From NCBI GenBank assembly GCA_016191225.1, contig JACPPC010000021.1, forward strand, positions 62,001 to 126,000: 64,000 nucleotides of DNA, given 5' to 3'. Positions 29,309 to 38,446 of this stretch are shown here, one piece after another. Numbering within the stretch: the stretch's first letter is position 1; every line of letters starts with the position of its first letter. The notes under the pieces are model-generated. The model was given only the letters and a program-made list of their open reading frames with translations. It had not been told where the DNA came from and did not search any database. The DNA comes from Gemmatimonadota bacterium (GTDB lineage: Bacteria; Gemmatimonadota; Gemmatimonadetes; Gemmatimonadales; Gemmatimonadaceae). Both the position numbers and the translations under genes were made by a program.

Positions 29309-30688
29309 CTACACCGCTTCCGAGAGCGAGGTGAAGTTGAAGTCCCGCACCTTCACGGCCGGCATGGCGATGTCGCCGCCCTGTTCGGTGCCGGCGATCC
29401 GCTCCGGCAGGCTGATCCCCTCGAGGTTGTTGAGCATGAAGAGGGGGGACTCGTTGAAGCGGAAGTTGCGCAGCGACCTGGTGATCTTCCCGTTCTCGAC
29501 GAGGAAGGTGCCGTCGCGCGTGAGCCCGGTGTACAGGATCGTGCGCGGGTCGACCTCGCGGAGGTACCAGAGGCGCGTGACGAGGACGCCGCGGGTGGTG
29601 CCGGCGATCAGCTGCTCGACGGTCTGCGTGCCGGTGCCGACCATCTTGAGGCAGCTCGCGTTCCCGGTCGGCTCCTTGCCCTGCTTGCGGGCCCAGAAGC
29701 GCGAGTACTGCAGCTGCTTGAGGACGCCGTTCTCGACCCAGCTGCGCCGGGTGAGCGGCAGCCCGTCGCCGTCGAAGGCCGGCGCGAGGAGCTGCGGGTC
29801 GAGCGGGTCGGAGAGGATCGAGAGGCGCTCGTCGATGATCTTCTCGCCGATCTTGTTGCCGCCCCCCTGCTTGACGAAGGGGCTGCGCCCCTCGTCCGAC
29901 TGGCGGGCATCGGCGTAGTTGGCGATGAGTTGCACGAGGTCGCCCACCGCCTGCGGCTCGAGGATCACGGTGTAGCGCCCCGGCTCGATCGCGGCCGGGT
30001 TGCGCGACCGCCGCGCCTTCTCCATGGCCCGCGTGCTGAGCTGGTTGAAGTCGAGCTTGTTCCAGTCGTGGTCGTCGGCAGCCGCCCAGCCCGAGCCGGT
30101 GCCATCCGTCGTGCGCACGGTGAGCTGGTAGTTGGCGCTGGTGCTGCGGTGGTAGGCCTGCAGCCCCTTGCTGTTGCCGATGGCCTGGGCCGTCTGGTTG
30201 GTGATGATGAAGCCGGCGGCGTGGACGTCCTTGCTCGCCCGGGCCGGCGCGAGGGCCGTGAGGGCGGCCTTGGCGCGGTCGCCCGGCGTCAGCTGCGCCA
30301 CCGAGTCGAAGAAGGCGTTGACGGTGGGGAGGACCTGCGCGCCGAGGCGGGGCATCACCTCGGGATCGTCGGGGGCGAGCCGGGCGAGGGCCTCCGACTG
30401 GGCGACCGCGCGCCGCAGCGACTCGTCCGACAGGTCGTTGGTGGTGACGACCGCGTGCTTGGGCCCGAACGCGCTGTACACCACGAGCTGCACGTCGGCG
30501 GTGGCGCCCGAGGTGGAGAGCTGGTTGGCGGCGAAGCGGGTGTTCCCCGTCACCGTGCTGTTGAGGTTGATCTCGATCTCGTCGGCCTTCGACATCTTCA
30601 CGCACTTGTCGATGACGTCGAAGATCTCGTTGCGCGAGAGGAGCTGGCCGTCGGACTCGCGCTCGATGAGGCGCTTGGGGGCGGTCAT
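29309..30688 (-). CDS. TldE/PmbA-like protease subunit (copy 1)
   Basis: A 459-residue member of the TldD/PmbA (peptidase U62) family. The start ATG at 30688 has a GGGAGGAAG site and overlaps the TldD stop as ATGA. Family landmarks are the NTRFAANQLSTSG segment, GTGSGWAAADDHDW, GRYTVILEPQAVGDLV and the C-terminal DFNFTSLSEAV. There is no HExxxH motif, so it matches the non-catalytic partner that completes the heterodimer. It has no signal peptide of its own, unlike its TldD partner. The C-terminus is identical in its last 12 residues to the second copy at 41245-42633. Confidence 0.9.
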   Translation of the reverse strand: MTAPKRLIERESDGQLLSRNEIFDVIDKCVKMSKADEIEINLNSTVTGNTRFAANQLSTSGATADVQLVVYSAFGPKHAVVTTNDLSDESLRRAVAQSEALARLAPDDPEVMPRLGAQVLPTVNAFFDSVAQLTPGDRAKAALTALAPARASKDVHAAGFIITNQTAQAIGNSKGLQAYHRSTSANYQLTVRTTDGTGSGWAAADDHDWNKLDFNQLSTRAMEKARRSRNPAAIEPGRYTVILEPQAVGDLVQLIANYADARQSDEGRSPFVKQGGGNKIGEKIIDERLSILSDPLDPQLLAPAFDGDGLPLTRRSWVENGVLKQLQYSRFWARKQGKEPTGNASCLKMVGTGTQTVEQLIAGTTRGVLVTRLWYLREVDPRTILYTGLTRDGTFLVENGKITRSLRNFRFNESPLFMLNNLEGISLPERIAGTEQGGDIAMPAVKVRDFNFTSLSEAV

Positions 30689-32316
30689 GCCTTCCTCCCG
30701 GTGTTGATGATGTTGACCTGCCTGAACCGGGCCGGGACGGAGCCATGGCTGACGGCGTTCACCTGGCCGGGCTGGCCCTTGCCGTCGAAGAACGACCCGC
30801 CGAGCTCGTAGCTCCGCTTGCCGCCGATCGCCTCCATGCTGTTCCAGAAGTCCGGCGTCCGGATCTGGTAGGCGACGTCTTTCAGCAGGCCGACCTTCCT
30901 GCCGCCCTTGATCTCGTAGGCCATCTGGCCGCCGAACTGGGCGTTGAAGCGCTGCTGGTCGATCGAGAACGAGCCGTCCCCCTCGATCGCGATCCCGTTG
31001 TCCACGCCGGCGATGATGTCGTCGTAGGACAGGTCCTTTTCGCCGGCGAGGAGCGACACGTTCGGCATCCGCTGGAACTGCACGTTGTCCCAGCCCTGCG
31101 CATACGAGCAGCCGTGCGAGCGCACGGGCTGGTTGTTCTGCTTGTACCACCAGTCGAGCCACCTGGCCTGCTCGCGGGTGGTCTGGTAGTCGACGAACAT
31201 GCCGTTCCTGACGATCAGGAAGTTCTCCGGCTGCACGCCGTCGTCGTCATAGCCGATCGTCGACAGGCCGCCCTCCTGCGAGCGGTCCCCCTGGATGTTC
31301 ATGATCGACGGCCCGTACTTGAGCTTGCCGAGCATCTTCTCCGGGGGCGCGATGAAGCTCGTGCCGGCGTAGTTGGCCTCGTAGCCGAGGGCGCGGTCGA
31401 GCTCCGTCGGGTGCCCGATCGACTCGTGGATCGTGAGCCACAGGTTGCTCGGGTGGAGCACGAGGTCGTAGCGGCCCACCTCGACCGGCCTGGCCCCGAG
31501 CTTGGCGGCCGCGTCCTCGCCCCACCGCTTCGCGTTCCCCACCAGGTCGCACTGCTTCACATACTCCCACCCGCGCCCCATCGGCGGGACCACGTTGCCG
31601 CGGTTCTGGAAGTCGGTGAAGTCCTTGCTGATCGCCGTGATCTGCATCAGCGGCCAGCTGCGCACGTTCTCCTGCAGGATCACGGAGCCGTCGGTGGAGG
31701 CGTAGTTGCGGTCCTCCTTCACGAAGAACAGCCCGCTGAAGATGTACTTCACGCCCGGCACCTTGAGGGCCTCGGCGTTCGCCTGCAGCAGCAGCTGCGC
31801 CTTTTCCTCGACGGAGATCGACCACGGGTCGACGGAGAAGGCGCCCTTCCATGACTTCTCGCCCACGCCGCTCACCGGGAGCCAGTCCACGGGCGTGCCG
31901 CGGGCGGGACGGTTGGCCCTGGCGATCGCCGCGGCCTGCCTGGCGGCGCCCGTCACGCCCTCGGTGGTGAGCGTGCGCGAGGCGGCGAACCCCCACGTCC
32001 CGTCCACCATCACCCGCACGCCGCAGCCCATGCTGTCGGTGTCCACCACGTTCTGGATCTGCTGCTCGCGGGTGAAGACGAAGTTCTGGCGCTGGCGCCC
32101 GATGCGGACGTCCGCGTACGAGGCGCCCGCGGCCTTCGCGGCACCAAGGGCATCGGCCATGAGCGCCTTGATCTTCGGCGTCTCGGGGACCGATTCGGGC
32201 GGCAATGGAGGCCCGCCGGATGCGACAAGGCGCGCCAACGCCTTCGCGTCACGCGCCGACCCGACGAGCGCCGCCATGGCGGCACCGTGCTTGAGAAACT
32301 CCCGACGATCATTCAT
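30685..32316 (-). CDS. TldD-like metalloprotease subunit with Tat signal (copy 1)
   Basis: A 543-residue protein. The ATG at 32316, with GGAGG 11 bases upstream, opens NDRREFLKHGAAMAALVG, a twin-arginine signal (RREFLK followed by a hydrophobic stretch). The metal site is H297-E298-S-I-G-H302, the HExxxH of TldD. In E. coli TldD a third zinc ligand is a Cys near the C-terminus in a CGK context; the matching position here reads D511-G-K-G-Q, so the Cys is absent. TldD/TldE pairs cut unfolded or leader peptides, normally in the cytosol. Here the Tat signal predicts export. Confidence 0.88.
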   Translation of the reverse strand: MNDRREFLKHGAAMAALVGSARDAKALARLVASGGPPLPPESVPETPKIKALMADALGAAKAAGASYADVRIGRQRQNFVFTREQQIQNVVDTDSMGCGVRVMVDGTWGFAASRTLTTEGVTGAARQAAAIARANRPARGTPVDWLPVSGVGEKSWKGAFSVDPWSISVEEKAQLLLQANAEALKVPGVKYIFSGLFFVKEDRNYASTDGSVILQENVRSWPLMQITAISKDFTDFQNRGNVVPPMGRGWEYVKQCDLVGNAKRWGEDAAAKLGARPVEVGRYDLVLHPSNLWLTIHESIGHPTELDRALGYEANYAGTSFIAPPEKMLGKLKYGPSIMNIQGDRSQEGGLSTIGYDDDGVQPENFLIVRNGMFVDYQTTREQARWLDWWYKQNNQPVRSHGCSYAQGWDNVQFQRMPNVSLLAGEKDLSYDDIIAGVDNGIAIEGDGSFSIDQQRFNAQFGGQMAYEIKGGRKVGLLKDVAYQIRTPDFWNSMEAIGGKRSYELGGSFFDGKGQPGQVNAVSHGSVPARFRQVNIINTGRKA

Positions 32317-32402
32317 GCGCTGCACGCCCTCCGGGGGGTGAGAGATCCGGTGCCGCCGTACGCGATCGGGAAACGGGGGGATTCAAGAGGGGCACGGCCA
32401 CG

Positions 32403-33701
32403 CTACGCCAGCCCGCGAAGGCGGCGGGAGCCCCACTCGGTCACCAGCGCCGCGAGCGCCAGCGCGCACAGCCACCACGCGGGCCCATCCCCGCCGGCGT
32501 CCGCACCTGCGCGCGCGGCACGGAGCGAGGTGTCGGGCGGGCCAAGCGTGGCCACCATGCGAGCCAGCGGCGCGTCGGGAACTTCGACAGTCGTCGCTCG
32601 CGAAAGGGTTGCCCGGTAGGCGGCCGACGCGACGAGTCCCGACCACCACCGCCGGTGGGCCTCCACCGCTCCTTCCGGACCAGTCATGCGCCAGCGCCAG
32701 GTATCCTCGTATCCCACCTCGATCACGCGCCCCGGACCGACCCGCCGCGCCGCCACGGCGACCACTCCGTCGCGGCGCTCGAGCGCGATCGCGTCGGGGG
32801 TGGGCCGCTCGACCGGCAGCACCGGGAGGGCGCGGCGCGGATCGCCCGCGCGGACCTCAAGCACGGTGGGGGCCACGCGCGCCCCGGCCGGCCCTACCCT
32901 CAGCGCGGCGAACCGCGCTCCGGCCGACGCCCCCGGGCCAAGCACGAGTCCCCCGCCCTGCCGCACGAACTCCGCGATGCGCGCGGCCTCGCGCTCGGCG
33001 CTCGCGTCCAGCGCCACCACCGCCGCCACCTGCGCGGTGTCGAGTCGCGCGGGCGACCCTTGCACCGTCGCCGTGTCGGGGGCCAGCGGGAAGCGGGCAT
33101 CCACCGTCCAGCCCCGCTCCTCGAGCGCAGCCACGACGAATTTCGCCTCCCACCCCGGCCGCCCGAAGACCACCACGCGGCGCGGGAGGACGGAGTCGAG
33201 GCGAAGCGCGTGCGCCGACTGCCGGGCCACGATCGCCCGTGCCGCGCCGACCAGTCCGGGGGCAAGGAACGAGGCCCCGCCAGAGGCGCTCCGGGCGCTG
33301 TCGAGCGCGCCGGCGCTGTCGGCCAGGCGCGGGTTCGACGCGGGCGGCGCGGCGACCAGCACGCGGTCGCCGCCGCCGGGATCGCCGAGTGGCTCGACGG
33401 CGATGGCGGTGGCCGGGATCGCCGCCCCCGCCCACCGCACGGAGCGGCCCGCGGCGCGGTGCGCGGCGAGCCAGTCGCGGTGGACGGGGTCGAGCGCGGA
33501 ATCGGCCGACAGCGCCACCGAGTCGGCCGAGTGCGCGACGTCGGCGAGCAGGGCCGCGAGCGACGACGGCGACACCGTCCGCAGGCGGGGTCGCGGCGCA
33601 CGCGCCCGGAACGCGAGCAGGAACGCCAGCGCCAGCGCCGCGTACGCGGTGGCACGCAGCCCCCCTTCGGCGCGGCGGCGCAGGTCAGCGCGTGAGGGCA
33701 T
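32403..33701 (-). CDS. Membrane protein at the end of the MoxR operon
   Basis: A 432-residue protein with one transmembrane helix near the N-terminus (about 16-32) and another near the C-terminus (about 410-427). The soluble part between them has alternating strands and helices with GGGLVLGPGAS, as in the glutamine-amidotransferase-like fold found in BatA-type membrane proteins, but no catalytic triad is evident. Its start overlaps the DUF4159 gene by 17 bases. I cannot name the family. The position suggests a structural part of the MoxR-associated complex. Confidence 0.7.
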   Translation of the reverse strand: MPSRADLRRRAEGGLRATAYAALALAFLLAFRARAPRPRLRTVSPSSLAALLADVAHSADSVALSADSALDPVHRDWLAAHRAAGRSVRWAGAAIPATAIAVEPLGDPGGGDRVLVAAPPASNPRLADSAGALDSARSASGGASFLAPGLVGAARAIVARQSAHALRLDSVLPRRVVVFGRPGWEAKFVVAALEERGWTVDARFPLAPDTATVQGSPARLDTAQVAAVVALDASAEREAARIAEFVRQGGGLVLGPGASAGARFAALRVGPAGARVAPTVLEVRAGDPRRALPVLPVERPTPDAIALERRDGVVAVAARRVGPGRVIEVGYEDTWRWRMTGPEGAVEAHRRWWSGLVASAAYRATLSRATTVEVPDAPLARMVATLGPPDTSLRAARAGADAGGDGPAWWLCALALAALVTEWGSRRLRGLA

Positions 33702-34299
33702 AGACCACGATGTTCACGGCGAACCGCGTGTTGTCGATCGAGAGGAAGCGCTTGTTGTCGGGATGGTACCCCCACTCGGAGCTGTAATCCTTGTTGCTGT
33801 ACAGGACCTGCAGGCGGTCCCCGCGCATGGCGCCAAGGAGGTGCGTGTGCACGAGGTTGTCGCCCCAGCCGTTGAGCTCGTGGCTCGTGGCCGGTGGCCC
33901 GTCTGGAAAGGTGAAGAACGCCCGGTAGAGTGCGTGGCCGTTGGGAATGTCCCTGAGTGGTGCCCCGACCACGCGCGCGAGCTCGTGGCTGCAGCTCTTG
34001 TGGAACTGGCCGTCGACATCGTGGTTGTGGTCGTCCACGAACAGCAGGCCGCCGCGCCCCAGGTAGGTGCGCAGCATGTCGCGCTCGGCGCTCGCCAGGC
34101 GCACCGGCAGGTGCCCCGTGAGGTACACCAGCGGGTACCGCAGCAGGTCGCGGCTGGCGAGCGGAACGATCACTCCCGCCGGATTGACGTCGATCGACGT
34201 GTAGCGCGCCACCGCGTCGATCACGTTGGCGGGCACCTGCGGCGCGGAGTCCCAGTCGCCGGAGTCGTACTGCGCGGTGGCAAAGGTGAAGGCGCTCAC
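33685..34299 (-). CDS. DUF4159 domain protein
   Basis: A 204-residue protein opening FTFATAQYDSGDWDSAP, the DUF4159 signature (F.AQY..GDW). The rest shows a class I glutamine-amidotransferase-like core: YPLVYLTGH, then RTYLGRGGLLFVDDHNHD, and a C-terminal NTRFAVNIVVYAL. DUF4159 proteins are usually encoded next to MoxR/BatA genes, as here. No signal peptide is obvious. It overlaps the genes on both sides, by 4 bases upstream and 17 bases downstream. Confidence 0.85.
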   Translation of the reverse strand: MSAFTFATAQYDSGDWDSAPQVPANVIDAVARYTSIDVNPAGVIVPLASRDLLRYPLVYLTGHLPVRLASAERDMLRTYLGRGGLLFVDDHNHDVDGQFHKSCSHELARVVGAPLRDIPNGHALYRAFFTFPDGPPATSHELNGWGDNLVHTHLLGAMRGDRLQVLYSNKDYSSEWGYHPDNKRFLSIDNTRFAVNIVVYALTR

Positions 34300-36362
34300 C
34301 GGGCGCCGCCCCAGCGCGACAGGCCGGTGTGCGCCACGGGGGCGCCGGCGAGGGCACGGCGTGCGGCGACGAGGGGCGCGGTGGCGTCGCGCCCCTCGCG
34401 CAGGGCGTCGATCGCGTCGCCGAGCGGCGTCGCCACGGCGGGGGCGGCGGCCAGCAGCTCGGCACGCAGCAACAGGAGCGAGTCGACGGCGGCCGCGCGG
34501 GCGGTGCCGAGGCGCTCGATCGCGGCGTCGAAGCGCGCCGCGCGTCGCGCCATGACCGCGTCCTCGCTGGTGCGCGGGAGCCGCGCAGCGGGGCCGATCC
34601 CCTCCCGCTTGCCGACGAGCCGCACCTTCGCGAGGTCAACCACGACGTCCTTCGGCTTGCCGCGCAGGTAGATGCGCTCGGCGAGGCGCGCCCGCTGGAT
34701 CGCCGCGAGGGCGGCGTACATGTGGGGGAGGGCCCTCTTCGGCTCGCCGATGCCGAGGGCTCGCCCGGCCTCCCACATCGCGTTGTAGGCCTCGAGCATC
34801 GGTCGGTTGATCGCCACCACCGGCGACTCGCCGCCGGCGAAATCGAGGGCGCCGGTGCCGGACTTGTCGGTGGCGGCGCTGGCGGCGGCGAGCAGCTCGT
34901 CGGGCGACATGTCCTTGCGCTTCTCCGCCTCCCCTTCCGACTCCTCGCCGCCGCTGGCGTCGTCGAGCCGCGCGAAGATGATATCGCTCACCTGCTTGCG
35001 CAGCGCGTTCTGGTCGCGGGCGATGCGCCCCGACTCGTCCACGAGCGTCTCGTGGCTGATCCGCGGCCGCCGCTTCTCGAGCGCCTCGGCGAGGAGGATG
35101 AGCATGCGCTGGCTGATCAGTCCCTTGAGCGCGTCGGGGGGCGGCAGCGCCTCGACCGAGACGGAGTCGTACTCGCTCGGCCGGGCGATGCGGATCGAGC
35201 GCGTGTCGGAGCCGGACTCGCCCGGCCCGGTCACGGTGTTGCCGTCGCGGGCCACGGCGCGCAGGTGCACGAGGTCGCCGGGCTCGAGCGCCAGCGAGTC
35301 GAGGCGCAGGCGCAACCCGCGTTCGGCGCTGCGTGCGTTGCCGAAGCCGGCGCGGCCGAGGACGATCGTGCGGAACTTGAAGTTCTCGCCCTCGCCGCTG
35401 CTGACCACGAACTCCCACCAGCCCTCGGCGAGCCCAAAGTCGTCGCGGAAAGTGGCGTGCAGCGGCAGCACTCCGGAGGCCGCGCGGAGCACCGTGTCGC
35501 GCGCGGGCTTCACGAGCGTCACAACGGGCGACGAGTCGGGGTGCGGCTCGAGGAGGAGCAGTCGCTCGCGCGACCGCTGGCGCAGGCGCACGACCGCCGG
35601 GGCGGCCGGCATGGCCAGCGCCGCCCGCCACCGGTCGCCGCCGGTCGTGACGGGAATCGTGACCGTGTCGGCGGTCGCGCGCACCGGCCCGCCGGCGACA
35701 CGCCCCTCGATGCGCACGCGGCTGCCGGTCACCCCAGCGGCGTGCGCGGGATCGTCGAGCACCTGCGGGGCAAGGCCGGTGTACGCCGGCGGCTCGACGG
35801 TGACGACGATTGCCGCCAGCGCGTTGTCCTTCGCCGCCGCGCGCGCGACGGCGTCGCCGGCATGGGGAGCGGCGACGCGGGCGACCACGCCACGTGGCAG
35901 CGCGAGGAGGAGGAGGACCGCCACCACGGCCGCCGCGGCCGGAATCGCGAGGGCGTGGCGGGCGGCACGCCATGCCACGGGCTCGAACGGCACGGCGTCC
36001 ACCTGCCGGTCGAGGGCCTCGGCGAGGGGGCGGTTCGCGCTGTCGGCGGCGGGGAGATCGAGCCGGGTCACGAGGGCGTAGCGCAAGGCCGGCGCTCGCT
36101 CCTCGATCCAGAGCGCCACGCGGTCGAGTTGCCGTGCGCGATGCGCGCGCCGCACGACCGCCGCCGCGGCCACGAGCGCCGCGAGGGCGGCCGTCCGCGG
36201 CAGGAGCGATCGCGCGGCGAGCCCGAGGGGCGAGATCAGGTCGGCGGTAGCGGCGATCGCCAGGACGGCGAGTCCCGCCAGCGCCCCCCACGCGAGCGCG
36301 CTCGTGGCCGCACCCAGGAGCAGGATGCGCTGCACGCGCCGCACGCGGTCGCGGGCCGTCAC
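34296..36362 (-). CDS. Large membrane protein (DUF4175-like) of the MoxR operon
   Basis: A 688-residue protein. The GTG at 36362 overlaps the BatA-like stop as GTGA. Hydrophobic helices lie at about 12-38, 50-65 and 145-165; a long periplasmic part follows, with Ig-like strands (SPVVTLVKPARDTVLRA, VHLRAVARDGN) and then charged helices (MLILLAEALEKRRPRIS, ARLDDASGGEESEGEAEKR). The layout resembles DUF4175 proteins found with MoxR-AAA clusters. The function is unknown; a periplasmic substrate or scaffold role is likely. Confidence 0.65.
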   Translation of the reverse strand: MTARDRVRRVQRILLLGAATSALAWGALAGLAVLAIAATADLISPLGLAARSLLPRTAALAALVAAAAVVRRAHRARQLDRVALWIEERAPALRYALVTRLDLPAADSANRPLAEALDRQVDAVPFEPVAWRAARHALAIPAAAAVVAVLLLLALPRGVVARVAAPHAGDAVARAAAKDNALAAIVVTVEPPAYTGLAPQVLDDPAHAAGVTGSRVRIEGRVAGGPVRATADTVTIPVTTGGDRWRAALAMPAAPAVVRLRQRSRERLLLLEPHPDSSPVVTLVKPARDTVLRAASGVLPLHATFRDDFGLAEGWWEFVVSSGEGENFKFRTIVLGRAGFGNARSAERGLRLRLDSLALEPGDLVHLRAVARDGNTVTGPGESGSDTRSIRIARPSEYDSVSVEALPPPDALKGLISQRMLILLAEALEKRRPRISHETLVDESGRIARDQNALRKQVSDIIFARLDDASGGEESEGEAEKRKDMSPDELLAAASAATDKSGTGALDFAGGESPVVAINRPMLEAYNAMWEAGRALGIGEPKRALPHMYAALAAIQRARLAERIYLRGKPKDVVVDLAKVRLVGKREGIGPAARLPRTSEDAVMARRAARFDAAIERLGTARAAAVDSLLLLRAELLAAAPAVATPLGDAIDALREGRDATAPLVAARRALAGAPVAHTGLSRWGGAR

Positions 36363-37573
36363 GCGAGGTCCCCGCGCCGGCGCACGAGGTGCTCGCCGGC
36401 GAGCAGGAGGAGTGCCAGCAGGATGAGCCAGTGGGCCGCGGCACGCCCCGACTCGATGCGCGCGGGCAGCGCCGCCGCCGGCAACGCGCGGGTGCCACTC
36501 CCGACGAGCAGTCGCACCATCGCCGAGTCGGCGGGCCTGCCGTCGCGCGCCGCGCCGCAGGGTCGCGTGAGGTCGCGCAGCAGGTCGCGGGTGCGCTCGC
36601 GCAGCGCGAGGTCGCCAACCGGCGTCACGGGGACCGCCACCGCGCGCACGCACCCCCTGCCGGTGGCCCGCTCGATCGCGGCCACCACGCCATCGGCCCA
36701 CCACGCGACGGGGATGCCAGGCCCCGGCCCCTCGGCCCGGGCGAACGAGGCCACCAACACGGTGCGCCCCGTGATGACGCCACCGATCGTGTCGCGCGTG
36801 GCTCCCATGGCCGCCGGCCAGTGCACGAGCACGTGGCCGTCGCGCGCGGCCCACGCCGAGTCGGCGGCGGTCAGGGCGGCGTCACGCACGAGGCGCACGG
36901 GGGCATCGGCCGCGCGCCGGATGCCGGCCAGCGACAGGGTCGCCTGCAGCGGATCCGTGGCCGACGCCCGCAGGCTCAGCGTCCCCGCTGGCGCCGGATC
37001 GACCGCCGGCGCCACCGGCCGCAGCTCGATTCCAGCCGGCCAGCTGGCGCGCACCTCGCGCGTCGCGGCGTCGAACTCCTCGCGCGCGAGCGGCGACACG
37101 AGCACGATCGCCAGCGAGTCGGCGTCGTCGCGACGGGCATGCGCCTCGCGCACGGCCATCACCAGCGCCGCCGAGAGCGACGCGGCCTCGCGCCCCCCAC
37201 GCGCCCCGAACCACAGCACGCGATCGCCGTCGCGCCGTACCGCCGCGACTTCGCGCGCCACGTCGGCCGAATCCCGCACCGCCCGCGACGCATCGGCGAC
37301 GATGACCTGCAGGCGCGCCCGCCGCGACACGGCCAGCGACGGCCGCGCGAAGGCCACCGCCGCCGCCGCGATCGCCGCCATGCGCAGGGCGAGGAGGATC
37401 CGGTCGGTGAGGGCCACGCTCCGCGCCGACGCCCGCTCGCGGCTCTCGGGCACGAAGCGCGCCGTGGGCAGCAGCCACCGGTCCGGCTGCTGGCGCGCCA
37501 GGAAGTGCAGCGCGAGCACGGCCAGCATCGCCGCCGCGCCTCCCGCCAGGAACCACGGGGCGGCAAAGGTCAC
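36359..37573 (-). CDS. BatA-type N-terminal-domain membrane protein
   Basis: A 404-residue protein. The start GTG at 37573 overlaps the DUF58 stop as GTGA. The opening FAAPWFLAGGAAAMLAVLAL is the Aerotolerance/BatA N-terminal signature (first helix), with a second helix at about 55-75 and a last one at the C-terminus (WLILLALLLLAGEHL). The soluble middle looks like a degenerate von Willebrand A fold lacking a clear DxSxS metal site. It is probably the membrane partner of MoxR and DUF58. Confidence 0.78.
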   Translation of the reverse strand: MTFAAPWFLAGGAAAMLAVLALHFLARQQPDRWLLPTARFVPESRERASARSVALTDRILLALRMAAIAAAAVAFARPSLAVSRRARLQVIVADASRAVRDSADVAREVAAVRRDGDRVLWFGARGGREAASLSAALVMAVREAHARRDDADSLAIVLVSPLAREEFDAATREVRASWPAGIELRPVAPAVDPAPAGTLSLRASATDPLQATLSLAGIRRAADAPVRLVRDAALTAADSAWAARDGHVLVHWPAAMGATRDTIGGVITGRTVLVASFARAEGPGPGIPVAWWADGVVAAIERATGRGCVRAVAVPVTPVGDLALRERTRDLLRDLTRPCGAARDGRPADSAMVRLLVGSGTRALPAAALPARIESGRAAAHWLILLALLLLAGEHLVRRRGDLA

Positions 37574-38445
37574 GCGTCGATTCCCTCGTGCGAGGTGCCG
37601 ACGACGCGACGCACCGCGCGCTCGGACGGCTCGTCGGTGACGACCTCGACGTACCGTGCCCCGGCGGCGCGCCACGCGCGTGCCACCCCGGCGCGCCAGG
37701 CGGCGAAGGCGGCGCGGTACGGCTCTCGCGTGGCCCCCACCAGCGCGCGCCGGAGCTCCGGCGCCTCCGGGTCCTCGGCGAGCCGGGCGCCGGCGGGGGG
37801 ATCGAGTTCCTCGCGCGCCACGACGTGCACCAGCACCACCTCCACGCCGCGGGACCGCTGCTCGCGCGCGACCCGCAGCAGTGCGGCGCCGTCGCCGAGC
37901 AGGTCGGTGACGATCGCGAGGCGAGCCGCGCGTCCCTGCTCGCGCAGCACGGGGGCGAGGCCGGCGTCGCCCGCGGGCGGCACGCCGTCGAGCACCCGCG
38001 CCACGTCGCTCACCACGCCGCGCCGGGCCCGGAACGGGAGCCGGCGTGGCGGGGACCCCGGCACGACGAGGGCCACGGGGTCGCCAGCCGCGTGCGCCAC
38101 GCCGGCGAGGCCGACGGCGACGGCCCGCGCCTGCGCCCACTTGTCGGCCGTGCCTGCGGGAAAGCGCATCGAGGCCGACGCATCCACGACCAGCAGCGTG
38201 GGGAGGGTCGCGCGCTCGTTGGTGATGCGCAGGTAGGCACGGTCGGTGCGCGCGAGGAGCTTCCAGTCGAGCCGCCGCGGGTCGTCGCCCTGGCGGTAGG
38301 CGCGATACTCGGTGAACTCGGCCGAACTGCCGCGCAGCCGCGACTTGTGCGTTCCCGCCGTGGCGCCCCGACTGGCAACCCGCGCCGGCCAGGACACGCC
38401 GCGCAACGCGTCGAGCAGCGCGCCGTAGCCCGGAGCGGCGGGCAC
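37570..38445 (-). CDS. DUF58 domain protein
   Basis: A 291-residue cytosolic protein with the DUF58 signature: FTEYRAYRQGDDPRRLDWKL then ARTDRAYLR, followed by a von Willebrand A-like strand LLVVDASASMRF carrying the DxSxS metal-binding pattern (D, S, S). DUF58 proteins work with MoxR ATPases, probably presenting or remodelling substrates at the membrane. It starts 1 base after the MoxR stop and overlaps the BatA-like gene. Confidence 0.92.
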   Translation of the reverse strand: MPAAPGYGALLDALRGVSWPARVASRGATAGTHKSRLRGSSAEFTEYRAYRQGDDPRRLDWKLLARTDRAYLRITNERATLPTLLVVDASASMRFPAGTADKWAQARAVAVGLAGVAHAAGDPVALVVPGSPPRRLPFRARRGVVSDVARVLDGVPPAGDAGLAPVLREQGRAARLAIVTDLLGDGAALLRVAREQRSRGVEVVLVHVVAREELDPPAGARLAEDPEAPELRRALVGATREPYRAAFAAWRAGVARAWRAAGARYVEVVTDEPSERAVRRVVGTSHEGIDA

Positions 38446-38446
38446 G